The notes under the pieces: model-generated
The model's input: only the letters and a program-made list of their open reading frames with translations
The model's database searches: none
Told to the model about the DNA's origin: nothing
Program-made: the position numbers and the translations under genes
NCBI GenBank assembly: GCA_963576735.1
Contig: OY755197.1
Location: forward strand, 5,220,501 to 5,284,500
Length of the DNA: 64,000 nucleotides
From: Bedellia somnulentella
Lineage: Eukaryota; Arthropoda; Insecta; Lepidoptera; Bedelliidae
Direction: 5' to 3'
Shown here: in pieces, positions 24,016-35,711 of the stretch
Layout: each line of letters opens with the position of its first letter
Position numbering within the stretch: position 1 is the first letter of the stretch

Positions 24016-27000
24016 CTGCATCCTAAAAAAACATTTGATTCAGTAAGCTATTAGTTTATATTAAATGATAAGGGGCTCGCATATTTAATCAGACAAAGAC
24101 ATAGATGTATTCTGAAAAAGAAACATATAGAACAGATTTTTTACATCATATAAGTACATAAACTCACGGGTTTCAATTCCAGAGCTTCAGGAATAGAATT
24201 TATAAATATACGGAAATATTATACACAGATTAAATTAGCCCCAAACTAAGTAGAACTTTATTTCTATAGGTGAAGATTTGTAAATGGCATTGTGTCATTT
24301 TACTTAGATTAATATTGTTAGTATTAGTCTGTTATCTTCCAAAGAAAATAAAATAAACATTTGGGATACTAACTCAACGATATATTTAATATTATATCAT
24401 ACATATATAAATAACATCCAAGACTAACAAACAATCATTTATGCTCATCACATAGATGTTGCTCTCAGCGGTGATTGCACCGCAACCTCTGGACCAAGAA
24501 GCTAGTCACCTATTCTCGACCACAGACGTCTAAACTTCTCAGCCACTTCGGGAAATACAGTTGGAAAGATGGTATAACACAGAAATGTTGGTGATGGGTC
24601 GTTTCACAGACTGGTGGCATCAATCATTTAGCACACAGCTACTGATTGAGCAGTCCTTGTAAGGTGGCTCTTTCTTATTCCCACACTATTTCCCACCAGA
24701 GTAAGCAGACTATTGATCGTTGTTTATATGATCCTGGCAATCCTCTGTTGCTTCAACATTCTCATTCAATTCGTAGGTGGGTAAAATATACCGGTTTTAC
24801 ATAACAATATAACTACATTAATCTTAGATTATTCGTATATATTTGGAATTCAACCATCTTCGACAAAAATTAACAACGCTGTGTTTTGAAATTTTTAAAA
24901 TTGCTGCTGACTATTTCCGTTGTTGACACCCCCTTGCGGTGAATTGGCCTAGACCTCGCTTTTTTAACATACCCTTTTTATATTATAAATCGATAAAGGA
25001 CATCAAACTTAACAACTTTGCCTATGGAATGCCTATCTAAAATATTGTAATTTTCAAAAAATAATAATAATTAAAAATTGTCGTACCTAGTTCAAACTGA
25101 GAATGTATAGAATGAGATTCCTTGCTTCAGTGAAAATAAGAAATTAAAAAAAAACATCTGATCTATGCTTTTTGCTCTGTAAACAAAAACATAACTTCTT
25201 TCTGTATTTTCCAGTTCAATCGCTCGCTTACCGGTTTATTTTCATGATATTATTTTTCAACGTCGATCAATACAACTGGAAAATACCGAAAGAAGTTATA
25301 TTTTTGTTTACAGAGCGAAAAGCATAGATCAAATGTTTTTTTTTTAATTTCTTATTTTCACTGAAGCAAGGAATCTCATTCTATACATTCTCAGTTTGAA
25401 CTAGGTACGACAATTTTTTATTATTATTATTTTTTGAAAATTACAATATTTTAGATAGGCATTCCATGGGCAAAGTTGTTTAGTTTGATGCCCTTTATCG
25501 ATTTATAATATAAAAAGGGTATGTTATAAAAGCGAGGTCTAGGCCAATTATGTAAACTCCACAGCTTAACTGATGGAGGCTTCGATCATATATACCAAAG
25601 ATGCCGCACTCCATACAAATTCAACGCACAAAAGTTGACCGCGAGAATGACAAGACTGATTGACAATTAAATATTTATTTTTCTTCAATTATCGACCTTA
25701 CCGCATTTTCTTAAGACCTATTTTATTTATTCCAAGATCTAGCACGCGACTGTCGGTGAAACAGTGCTAACCATATAAAAAAGCACTGTTTAGCCGGGCC
25801 GTTTTTCGTGCTTTGTTTGTGTATCTTTGGTATATATGATCAAAGAATGGAGGTATCACTGGGTATAAACTATAGACAAAAATAGATTAACAATACATTC
25901 TTTAAGAGCATATCTGTATGTTTTCTGGAGGCACATCAAAAAAGGATTATTGCTAAATGTTTCAAACTACATCCCAATTAACATATTTAGGCTGTTTAAT
26001 TATACAAAAAGGGTGGTTATTTCGTAGCTGATAATTTAGATATTTTGAAAGAACACCTACCATAAATATACTCACAGGTATAAACTCTAAAAAGGGATAG
26101 CCAAACTTCAGAATTGGAAATACCTCAGCCACAAATTCTTGGAAAAGGAAATAGGGAAAATATTGCAAAATAAAGGACGTTTGGTGTTTGGGTCTCAAGC
26201 CACGTCACCCCAAAAACGCTAAGTCACCTCTGACGACACCCTGGGAAGAAATGGGATAGTGATATTCTAAACCGACACTACCCAGCTTTTTGTAAAGGAA
26301 ACACAACAGTTATTTACCTACATCATCTTTGAATGACACTGTAGGATGAAACTTTAACAAATGATGTTTTAGTTCTTCCACACTGGACCATCCAATTTTT
26401 ATTTCACAGATTGAGCATATAGCAGATTCAGCTGTTACCTGAAAACACAAATTACCATTTTAGTACTTCTATCATGTACTATAGCTGTGTATAGGCTTAG
26501 GACAGCAACATCCCATTTTTCCCTCAGGTGTCTTAAGAGGCGACTTAGGGTATAGGGGCTTTTTAAGTGACAGTTGACCTATCAACATCCTTTATTTTAT
26601 GATACTTTTCCAAAAGGTGCTGAGGAATATCTATTCTGGAGTTCTGGTTACCCCTTCTAGGCATTTAAAACCGTGAGTACCATGGAGTGTATGGCTTTAA
26701 AAAGCTCTAGCTTTTATGTTCAATTAAATTTTGACTGAGGCAATTAAGAAATATGGATCTTTTGAAATGATCAAAAACCCATGACCTAAGATATTTTATT
26801 ATTTCTCATTTCTTATGTGGCTGTCTTCAGATATAAAAGCTTAAGCCACATCTTTTTTTATTGATTCAGTTAGTTTAGGTAGATACGTTATAAATACATA
26901 CATACATGTCCTTACGTCTTTTCAGTTCCCATTAGGGTAGGCAGAGACAATCAATCACCACTTTGTATGACTCTGTTTTTTCTTTTCATTTATTGTTGTG

Positions 27001-30000
27001 AATATCTTCATACATGCCATTTTCTTCTTCATAAGTCAAAGCCTGCCATTTTGAACCTATTCTACAGTCTCCATTTCATCTAAATGTATTCTCCATGGTC
27101 AATTTCTACTGACATACCATTCAGATTAACTCTTTATATACTTTTCACCAATGATCTTTCATCCATTCCCTATGTATATAAGCATTACTTTTTCTATCTT
27201 TTTTTAATATCGTTTTTCACACCGAACCATCATATTGTTATGCTAATATATTATTATTCACTTTATTAATATTTATAATACATACCGAAAAAAAACTCAT
27301 GTATGGTTTTTCATGATCGTTCGATTTTGCTTCGCCCTTAACCTTTGTCATTGGAATCAACTCTTCCATCTAAAATGGAACATAATTAGAAATTTGTTAT
27401 TTTATTAATTTTATTATATTAATGTGAGTGTTAACGAATATAAAAAGATTTACAATTCATTAGGACAATTTCAGTGTTTTCACACATTTGATCATGTGGA
27501 TGCTAATACTAGATATATACTCACGGCCATAAATCCCAAAAAAGGATAGCTAGAGCTTTAGAGCTAAAAACTCCTCAGCCACATTTGGAAGTTGATAGGG
27601 AACCAGATGGTATAAATAAAGTATCATTGATGATGATGGGTGGAGAACCGCATCGCTCAAAAACTACCTAAAAACGCCCCATACCCTTAGTCGCCTCTTA
27701 CAACACTAATAGGTAGTAGATGGTAGTGACATTCTAAGCCGGCACTACACGGCAATGTGAACGTGTGCAAAAGTGTTGAACGTTAGCAAAGGCTACCAAT
27801 AATATTTATACCTACATACATACATATACTCAGGGCTTTAAAACCCAAAAAGGGGTAGTCGTAGCATTCATTCAATAAGAAATTCTTCAGCCACTTTTGT
27901 AAGCTGGGTTAAAATTTACATCTTGATGAAAAATATTTTTTGGTCTTAACAATATAAAAAAGCTATCACCATGTAATATAAGTATTATTCGGTTATTTGT
28001 CCTCATTAAATATATAAATAAATTAAATTAATGACTTGTTGCAGCGGTTACTATATTAATGATATACTATATTGAATAAAGTATAATACACCTATAAATA
28101 ACATCCAAAACTAAAAAGTAATCAATCATCAACCACTTACCAAACCTGCAACTTCCACTCCCGGATGTCATCTATTACAGCATATTTACTAAAGAAATAC
28201 TTACGTTCATGTCATTATCATCATCATCATCTTCTTCATCTTCATCATTTGAATCACCATTTTTATTCTGACTTTCAATAGCAATTTTAAGTGTTTTAGA
28301 TGTTAATTTCCTCCTTTCATAATCACTCACACCCGCAAAAGCCAACAGGTTTTGAAAAGCCTCATCATCTATAAGTGATATTGGTCTATTGTGAACTGTC
28401 ACTAACTGAATACAGAGATTCCGGATTTTTTTAAACCGAGAGCTTCCTTTTGCATTCAGCTTGTGTAGTGAATGGGAATTAGATATTCTGGGTGATAGCT
28501 CAACAGCAGACATATTTTTCTCCTGAATTTCTTGGAATAAATCATAATGATGAGTGCCGAAGTGACGTAATAGATTTGATGAATGGTTGCCCTGGAAAAT
28601 ATAAAAGAATTTATTATAATAACAGCCTATGAAAGTCAGTGGGCGTAAATGCTGTAGGCAAGTCTTCAAATTTTAACTACATCTGTGTGACATTTCGAAA
28701 GTGATATGTTTTTAAACTACATTTACCTTCATGAGGGCAAATCTGAGATGATACATTTACTGTGTTTATTTACAATTAATTAATTTGAATTTTGAGATGA
28801 TGCTAAACAATATAATATTTCACAAAATTAATACTGAATTGAACTGCATAACCCAATGGGAACTTATGACAAGAGTATATGTATGTATTGTAAACTAGAA
28901 TAGATTCACAGTTTTAGATGCTAGTAGAGTACCAAGCACCTCTTGGATCCAGTATACAACTTTACCCAGCACATATTTCACTTTTCCTTTGTCATCAGGA
29001 TCTTTAGAGAAGAGACAGTAAAATCTAATCCCCAAAGAGATACAGCAGTTTTCAGTACTAATATAGGCTGACACAATATAGTTTTCAATGTTTAGATATT
29101 TATAACTCTTTAGCCAAAGCTGATTTGCTCTGTTGCAATTGCAATTTTAATAAAGGATTTGAAATTGGTATAATGTAAGAAAGAATTTAAGACAATTTAA
29201 GTTTGTATGTCAACAAAAAACATTCACACCATATATCCCCAAAGGGGTTAGTCCTTAGTCATGAGTGTTGCCTCACAATTTTTTCCCTCATTATTTAACC
29301 AAGTTAAATTACCACATGCTGATTTTTCTCACTATACATTGGTGAGGGTAGTATATAAGCAGCTTAACTTCAAAACCTTAAAAAAGGAAACCTGAATCAA
29401 AACGTAATTCTCCTATAGTTGGCTTTCCCATTCATAATATTAACCCTAACAAAAGGGAATGCTTAATAAAATTAAAGGGTTTTAAAGCATTTCCCCATAA
29501 AATGACACGGATGGAGACCTAATCTTTTGAAAGGGATGCGCTTTCAAACTGAAAAGGGCAAAATACACTTTAATTAAGGTTTCCTGAAGTGGTTTCCCTT
29601 TGATTGCCTTTCCCTATCTTGATAGTTTTTAAGCAGCTTAAAATATTTTATTGAACAAATACCCCAACAAGAACCCTTAAAAGGTAAGGCGCTTATGGTC
29701 CCTGCTCAGGATACAAACTTGTGTCTTCTGCTTTAGAAGTGGCAGAATTCCCACTGAGCTATCAAGTTTTACTTAAGTTAATAAAGTAATCTATAAAAGT
29801 CCATCAGGTCGGTTTGATTGGTACATTGTTCAAGCCAGGTTAACAGAGACCTACACCTTGTTTTAATAAGATGTTTTTTGCTTGAACGCTAATAAATCAG
29901 CCATTGGATATCCACTAATGGGAAAAGTCCTCCCTTGAAGATTTCCAAGGCTTAACTCTTAAAATATTTTAATAATTAAACTAACAGGCAGGGTCACACA

Positions 30001-30278
30001 CACAAAACGAAATTCCTAAATTAATTAAGCTCCGTATTCTAAAGCTAGAAGATTGAAAAGGAATGTTGTTTACGTTACGTACATGTGTTCAAAACAAATC
30101 AAAGTGAAACTATAAAATATACCGTTATCATATAACATAAATACCTGTACAATTGAACCCAAACCTTAATTCTTACCTTTAAAATGTAAGTACAGCCTTC
30201 TACAAGGCATGACGATGTGTCGGTGTCGGTATTGTATTCTACATAACTGTGAACATGATTAGTTTTTCTTCGACCCAT
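23762..30278 (-). CDS. BED-type zinc finger / BESS-like nuclear protein, 5 coding exons
   Basis: Exons (minus strand): 30177-30278, 28205-28591, 27286-27369, 26318-26438, 23762-24015; 948 bp, 315 aa plus TGA, all GT-AG with matching phases. Start MGRRKTNH. BED-like finger 1 spans the exon 1/2 junction: Cys24-x4-Cys29, His44-x3-His48. Residues 75-150 (IQLVTVHNRPISLIDDEAFQNLL) resemble the segment after BED in hAT transposases. An acidic run (DEDEEDDDDD) ends exon 2. Finger 2 is in exon 4 (Cys199-x2-Cys202, His217-x4-His222). Exon 5 has a basic NLS-like stretch (KRAKKRKLEE) and a BESS-like C-terminus (FGLYVASLLKQLPP ... IIQRLLREQM). Probably DNA-binding with a protein-interaction tail. The transposase catalytic core is absent, so I infer a domesticated hAT-derived gene. 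No orthologue is named. Confidence 0.8.
24160..24520 (-). mobile_element. SINE-S, copy 2
   Basis: The complement: tRNA-like head (GTCTGTGGTCGAGAATAGG; GGTTGCGGTGCAATCACCGC), then ATAAATGATTGTTTGTTAG, TCGTTGAGTTAGTATCCC and TTCTACTTAGTTTGGGGCTA. Confidence 0.72.
24540..24605 (-). mobile_element. SINE-B fragment
   Basis: CAGCCACTTCGGGAAATACA ... GGTGATGGGTC, middle part only. Confidence 0.45.
24668..24790 (-). mobile_element. LINE-A fragment
   Basis: AGTAAGCAGACTATTGATCG ... GATCCTGGCAATCCTCT; diverged. Confidence 0.5.
24942..25549. repeat. foldback element with 275-bp inverted arms
   Basis: Left arm 24942-25216, right arm 25274-25549, spacer 57 bp. Arms begin AATTGGCCTAGACCTCGCTT and end TATTTTCCAGTT; only about ten differences by eye. 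Lies in intron 4 of the BED/BESS gene, so the pre-mRNA could form a long hairpin. Confidence 0.92.
25584..25841. mobile_element. MITE with 19-bp TIRs
   Basis: Ends GATCATATATACCAAAGAT and ATCTTTGGTATATATGATC; 258 bp, non-coding, 34 bp from the foldback. Confidence 0.75.
26060..26285 (-). mobile_element. SINE-B copy
   Basis: From AATATACTCACAGGTATAAA to CTAAACCGACACTACCCAGC; nearly full length, just below exon 4. Confidence 0.78.
26318..26438 (-). CDS. BED/BESS gene exon 4
   Basis: 121 bp, AICSICEIKIGW ... ELKHHLLKFH; second zinc finger. Ends with one base of a split Ala codon. Confidence 0.75.
26480..26682 (+). mobile_element. SINE-B copy
   Basis: Opposite orientation to the previous copy; AGCTGTGTATAGGCTTAGG to AAACCGTGAGTACCA. 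Confidence 0.72.
26896..27250 (-). mobile_element. LINE-A 3' region
   Basis: Tail CATACATGTCCTTACG, CCCATTAGGGTAGGCAGAGA, then a decayed copy of the C-terminal coding segment. Confidence 0.6.
27286..27369 (-). CDS. BED/BESS gene exon 3
   Basis: 28 codons, MEELIPMTKVKGEAKSNDHE..., between ATTTTAG and GTATGT; could be an optional exon since it is in phase 0 on both sides. Confidence 0.65.
27512..27755 (-). mobile_element. SINE-B, near full length
   Basis: ATATATACTCACGGCCATAA ... CTAAGCCGGCACTACACGGC. Confidence 0.8.
27811..27910 (-). mobile_element. SINE-B partial
   Basis: CATACATACATATACTCAGG ... CTTCAGCCACTTTTGTAAGC. Confidence 0.7.
28085..28125 (-). mobile_element. SINE-S fragment
   Basis: CTATAAATAACATCCAAAAC TAAAAAGTAATC segment shared with 24410-24440. 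Confidence 0.4.
28205..28591 (-). CDS. BED/BESS gene exon 2
   Basis: 129 codons after TTTTCCAG; starts GNHSSNLLRHFGTHH (His of finger 1), ends in the acidic run before GTAAGT. Confidence 0.85.
28845..28886 (+). mobile_element. LINE-A tail fragment
   Basis: CCCAATGGGAACTTATGACA then AGTATATGTATGTATT. Confidence 0.5.
29222..29770 (-). mobile_element. SINE-C, split by a 262-bp insertion
   Basis: Tail part 29222-29345 (CATTCACACCATATATCCCC) and tRNA-like head 29685-29770 (complement GATAGCTCAGTGGGAATTCT). The middle is missing and occupied by other DNA (29368-29629). Confidence 0.55.
29356..29641. repeat. 262-bp insertion between 12-bp direct repeats
   Basis: TAAGCAGCTTAA at 29356-29367 and 29630-29641. 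No clear inverted ends; content AAAGGG/CCCTTT-rich. Class unknown. Confidence 0.5.
30177..30278 (-). CDS. BED/BESS gene exon 1
   Basis: 34 codons from ATG to TYILK|GTAAGA; carries the two Cys of finger 1. Confidence 0.8.
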
Positions 30279-30620
30279 ATCTTAGAAGAATTACCACAAA
30301 ATCTATTTAGTATCGTTTCCGTTATAACAAGAAAAAAATAACGAAAACGAATCGAACGAAACCACTAACCCTAACCAAAACTAGCAATAGTGAAGTAAAT
30401 GAATATGAATGAATTGAATTGAATGCATGAGCTGAGCTGAGCTGAGTGAGCCCGTCCTAAAGGGAAACAAAAGACAAAACATGAGAACGACAAGCGAGAG
30501 AAATGGGTAGCCGATCGAACCAGTGGTATCATAGGTGCGAGCAAGACAGCATTAAATAGAGATGGCGGTGACAGGAGATCGGAACTAGAAGTAAATAGAT
30601 TTTCGATATATGCTTAAAGT
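30279..30620. promoter_or_regulatory. upstream region of the BED/BESS gene
   Basis: Promoter expected here. No TATA box stands out. A short GAGCT repeat (30431-30451) is present. No other repeat is recognised. Confidence 0.35.
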
Positions 30621-31179
30621 TACTCAATCTTAACGTTATTAAGTTTACGTATAATTATTTATTTACATTAATTCATACACCTGCAATGAATTATTTATGC
30701 TATAAGATTTAAATTTTATAATGTCAAACTTAAAATGATTTCGTTTATTTACTTTTATAAATTAATGTTGTTATTGGAGTTTTGTATTTCGCTTGTGACA
30801 TCACTCCTCCCTCCTAAACGACTGGAGCGATATCTACCAAACTTTGCATGATGGTCATCATAAGCATCAAGAACCAGGTCGTGACGGAGAGTTTTTCGAA
30901 AAAATGTTACTATTGAGTAATATTCTCCCTTAAAAGCTTCCCATGTAAGTCTATCCCAAACTATTGCAATCAAATAATGATTGACGATAAAAAATTAAAT
31001 AATATATAATATATTTTGATTGACTACCGCTAGGGGGGTAGGGGGTAGGGTTCTCAAGAGTCTGCCTGTAAAATAGTTTTCATATATACCACTCAAATAT
31101 TCGTGTATTCAATGGTTGTTCTGGCTGCGCCTATAAGTGGGTATTAGTGAAAGTGTATATGTAGATAATTATTTATTTC

Positions 31180-31675
31180 GCATAAGGGTAGGTAGAGACT
31201 ATTGATCGTCACTTTGAACAATCCTGGCAAACCTCTCTAGCTTCGTTTATATATCCATCAATCTTTTCATACATGCTCTTTTATTCTTTATACTTTGGAC
31301 GCCTGCCTTTTTGACCACACTCTCTATTTGGTCGACCAGGTGTGTCTTCCGTGCTCGCATTACCTTCCACATTGGCTCTATAGATCTCTTTCACCAATTT
31401 ACTGTCATCCATCCTCTCTATGTGAAAGAAAGAAAGAAAGAAGAAGAAAGACAAACATTTATTCACAACTAAAGGTACACTTTAAACACACAACAGTAAT
31501 CTTAAAACAATAAGCTTATAAACTACAAAATTAATCATTATTAAATATTTATGTGCCCAAACCATCTCAACATTCCATTTTCTATCTTTTTAACAATCTC
31601 ATCTTTCACACCGCACCTTTCACGAAACACGTCATTTCTCACACGATCAAATAAACTTTTGTCCATTATGTATGA
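31180..31675 (-). mobile_element. LINE-A 3' region with C-terminal RT coding
   Basis: The complement reads RNDVFRERCGVKDEIVKKIE then NGMLRWFGH, is broken by a nested insertion, then ERMDDSKLVKEIYRANVEG, then decayed text to the ATAAGGGTAGG tail. RERCG...MLRWFGHVERM is typical of RTE-clade elements. Confidence 0.75.
31425..31549 (-). mobile_element. 125-bp retro-insertion inside LINE-A
   Basis: Flanked by TATGTG (31419-31424 and 31550-31555). The complement carries AATAAATG followed by CTTTCTTCTTC and a TTTC repeat tail: a polyadenylated-type end. Confidence 0.65.
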
Positions 31676-31786
31676 GTGTACACATCCATATCAAACTAAT
31701 TGATTAGGCAAATAAAACCAACTTCGTTATCGAGGACAACGTCTAATCTATTTCAGCAGATCAAAAGCTTTTCCGTAGTTTATACA

Positions 31787-32033
31787 ATACATGCGTACAT
31801 ATACTCACGCACGGCCATAAATCCCAAAAAGGAATAGCCGGAGCTGCAGAGCTAGAAACTTCTCAGCCACTTTTGGAAGTAGATAATGGTAGAAATAAAG
31901 TATTGTTGGTGATAGGTCTCCAACCGCATCGCCCAAAAACCACTTACAAAAGCCCCATAACCTTAGTCGCTTCTTACGACACACTCATAGGTAGAAAGAG
32001 GTAGTGACATTTTAAGTCGGCATTACATGGTGT
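31787..32033 (-). mobile_element. SINE-B, near full length
   Basis: CATATACTCACGCACGGCCA ... AGTCGGCATTACATGG. Confidence 0.8.
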
Positions 32034-32400
32034 TATACTCTTCGTATAATCTGGCGTAGGGTTTGAATGTGGTCTCTGGTACTAAAACTTTTCGGAACAG
32101 GCTCGTTTGGGAGACTGGAAATCAAAGAATATAATACGCACAAGCGGGAAATTAAGATTTCTTTATTTCCTCCGATACTATAAAAAAATAAAATATTGTT
32201 GGTCTATGTATGTATGTATGGTGTATTGATTTCAAGCTTTGTGAACTGATCAAGAATCAGTAACAATATAATAATTTCAATTCATGCTCTTTACAATACA
32301 AAGCCTATATAAAAAATATTTTGGCTGTATGGTATCCCTTGAATAACGAAGGGATTGTTTTGGAATGCTGGCAACATCATTTTTTTAATTTCTATTAAAC

Positions 32401-32590
32401 CAGGGGCTGGAAACTTCCATACATCCTCACTTTGTGATTTTTAACAGCGCCTCTATTGCAGTTCCACCTGAACTTATTAAAAATGCGCGCCGTAATTTGC
32501 ATATTCATCAATAGATGGCACTGTTGGTAATTCCTACATCGCGGTATGATTTCTTCTTTATTAGAGTATATAAACCTAAAATTTTTAAAT
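32401..32590 (-). repeat. dispersed repeat G, copy 2
   Basis: Inverted match to 3262-3424: CAGGGGCTGGAAACTTCC ... TTTATTAGAGTATATAAACC, with a small length difference in the middle. Confidence 0.7.
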
Positions 32591-33126
32591 ATTTTTTAAA
32601 ATAAATTTATAAGGAAAATTGCGAAAAACGGTAGAGAATCGTGTCTACTTCTTAGACATGTTTTGTTTTTTTTGTTAATGTTATATATTCTTAGCCATAC
32701 ACAGACAGTACATCGAAGTTAAGGCGCAATATACTTATAGATATATATATATAGGTGATTAAATTGTAGCAGAAGTTCGGGTGGAATGCCTCGAGATGGC
32801 GATAAGTTTGCACTATAAACTAGGTGACATTAAAATCCAGCAAGTTGGCTCTCTATATCCAGTGTATTACTTTACTCTATGTATTAAACTATGGAACAAC
32901 TACCGATACAGGGTTTTCTTTTAGGAGCCATATCAATATTTGGCTTTCTTTTACTAAATGGAAACATGCCTGTATTACTGCAAAGGTTTATGAAGGTGTA
33001 ATATATTATTTTACCATAATGGCTACTAAAGAAATATTACACTTAACTTTTGAATTTATCCATAGTTAATAGCACAGGTTAATAGTTTATCGCACATAGT
33101 GACATCTCACGGTTAAAGTTTGAAAC

Positions 33127-33495
33127 TTAGTCAAACTTACTGAGCTTTTTTTTAAAAAACTCGGCTCCGGCTCCGGCGAAAATGGCCGACGCGTGCCGAA
33201 CGTAAGCACTGCTCTGAATTCTTTCGGTCTTCAAAAAGTTTTTAAAGTGATTTTTATGGATTAATATGGATAAATTATACGAAAAGTTATCTTTATAGAA
33301 GTTTTGCTTACTTTTGACTAGTTTGCATGGTGTCTTATAGCAGTTTTCACTCAAGAATTGTATAAACAATAGTGAGTGCATAAGCTACATAGAAGTTTAG
33401 TGGTGTGCTAAAGGAATGTTGTGTTGAGTTTCCAAGTGGATTTGTGTATTTATATTGGATTTTTGGATGCGATTCTTCTGCGTTTATCATAAGGT
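33127..33495 (+). promoter_or_regulatory. possible promoter / 5' exon region, speculative
   Basis: A GC-rich patch (GGCTCCGGCTCCGGCGAAAA) precedes AAAATGG and a donor-like GTAAGC at about 33202. A second donor-like AAG|GTAAGC lies at about 33492. No downstream exon is recognised within the window. Confidence 0.2.
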
Positions 33496-33499
33496 AAGC

Positions 33500-34710
33500 G
33501 AATAAAGTTTTACTTAAATTAAGGAAAAGTTTGTAGTAAGTTTCTGTAATGTTTTTGTTTACAATGTCAAGTTCGTTTCGCGCATGCCTGTAAAATTTGT
33601 GAACTTGTTGCGTTCGAAATCGAAAAGGAAACTTGATTTCTTGTTTTACTAATGCGGATATTTAGAGTCGAATACAGGGTTATAAGTTCAACAATCTTTA
33701 TCAAAGTTGCAATAGTAAAGATGTTAATGTGTTAACGTTTCTCAATCTTATTCGTTACTATAGCAAGACTTAGATTACTTTGCTATTATTCATTATTTAA
33801 ATCCATCATTTTTTAGATCAATGATAATCAAATGATTGAAGAAGTTGGTTTATAACCATTTTAAAATAATGTTATTATTTTGAAATTTTCCCTACCTGCA
33901 TTTCTCCCTACAAATTATAATCTAAAGTAGGCTCATCTTTATTCTAATTAGGTAAAAGAATAAAGGACACTGCAGAGCCGACTTTATTTAATACCTTTGA
34001 TAATTTGATATTCATGCTTCTTGGTATGGGTATTATTAGATTCTAACTTAAATATATTACTTTTCTTAGTATCCTATTGCTTCCTTACTAGAATGTATAA
34101 CATAACTATACATGTATATGAAATAGGAGAAGATAGATTGTTGTGAATGTTGGGGAAAATCTATGTCTGTAGTTAAATTGGTAATAAATAACTATAATCT
34201 ACATACAATCTTTGCCTTAGATGCAAAATGGCCCATAAGAAGGGCCATTTTAAATAATTCATATGTGTGTTTCATGAATCATTGGTTTAGGATCTCACTG
34301 TGAGGAAACTAAGGTTAAGAGGTAATTGAAGTAGAAAATATTATTGTAACTTCTGAGATTAAATTTGTAAACAAAGCATACATCTTAAGCAATGGAAGTA
34401 TATTTTTATACATACTTATTATATTAACAAAGTATTCACCGTTTGTTCTAAACGGTGGGGCAGAGGTGATAGTTTTTTGAACATCACATGTTATACTGCT
34501 GCAAGTGTTGGAATACCTTCCTTTTCCTGGACACTACATCCAATTGATGTGACTCAATGTAAATTATGTAATCATCAGTATCACCAAATACACACCCACA
34601 GGTGTATATATGGTTCCATCAAAGACCACAATACAAATGCTCCTGCACTGCCCTTATTTATATTCTTCTCGCAAGTCACTAAATCATTTGTCCACATTTT
34701 CCAAATGTTT
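33500..34710. other. no gene recognised
   Basis: AT-rich sequence; a weak repeat-like GGGGCAGAGGTGATAGTTTTTTGAACATCACATG near 34455 resembles SINE-C. Otherwise nothing. Confidence 0.5.
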
Positions 34711-34714
34711 AAAA

Positions 34715-34890
34715 TCTTCAGCTGCTTTTGGTAGTTCAGTGGACAAAGGGTGGTAATTTAAAGCAAGTTTGGTGATGAGCCTTCAGCAACATCACCCTAA
34801 TATTGCTTAAAATTTTGAATACCCTGAGTTGCCTCTTAGTATAACCATAGGAAGAAAGAGGATAGTGCTACTCTTAGCTGAAAGTACACA
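34715..34890 (-). mobile_element. SINE-B, old copy
   Basis: CAGCTGCTTTTGGTAGTTCA ... GAAGAAAGAGGATAGTGCTA; strongly diverged. Confidence 0.5.
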
Positions 34891-35711
34891 GAAAATGTTA
34901 AAATCTATATAACATTTAGCTCAACACTGTACACCCTGATTGGATAACCAAGGTTCTCTGGTTTCTTATTATAACTGATTGTGTAAGCAAGTTACTGAGA
35001 TGCATTAAGAATTTTGTACCTCTGGACCGCTTACCATACAAAATAGTTTATTACACAAATATTTGTTTCATATAGATTCTAAAATGTTGCATACAACACA
35101 AAAAAACTGTGTGACATAATATGTATGACTCAATCATACTTTTAAATAATAGTTTTGCGCATTTTAAAATATGTGCCACTATGACAGATTTTTCCAGTTC
35201 AACTGATTGCTCCAGGCTGCAGCTTTTTAATCTTTTTGTTTAGGTAACATACTTGACCTTAACTAAGGATACATTGTGATAAAGAAGTCAGGGGTCTTCT
35301 TTGTCACGATTAAATGTCAGGACAAGAAATCGGGTCTAATAAGTAAGCAGGGGGGCTGTTGCAGTGTTTCACATGAAAGAATTGGTTGTTGCTTAGTTTC
35401 ACTAGTCAGGATTATGTCAGTCTCACTGCTAAGGTCTGTGATTTAATTGGGTTGTGTGGCCTCAAGTGTAAAGATAGCTTAAAGTTGATCAAATTGAGCA
35501 GTGCCAATAATAGTTCCTCTAACCATCATGTGAACAAGCCATATTATCCCATTCCACAAAGTTATTTTACGACTAATTGTTGTAACTTAACTCTTTCCTA
35601 GAATATGTTGTTGGTCTTTATCTCCGTTGTTATTTTGATGTCGTATTTGTTCCCAATTTGTTCATTCTGACGATGATAGAAAGAAAAAACATATTAACTT
35701 GTGATTTACGT

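Noticed and set aside
30755..30973. 72-codon minus frame with varied composition
   Set aside because: No motif, ATG or splice context recognised; left unassigned.
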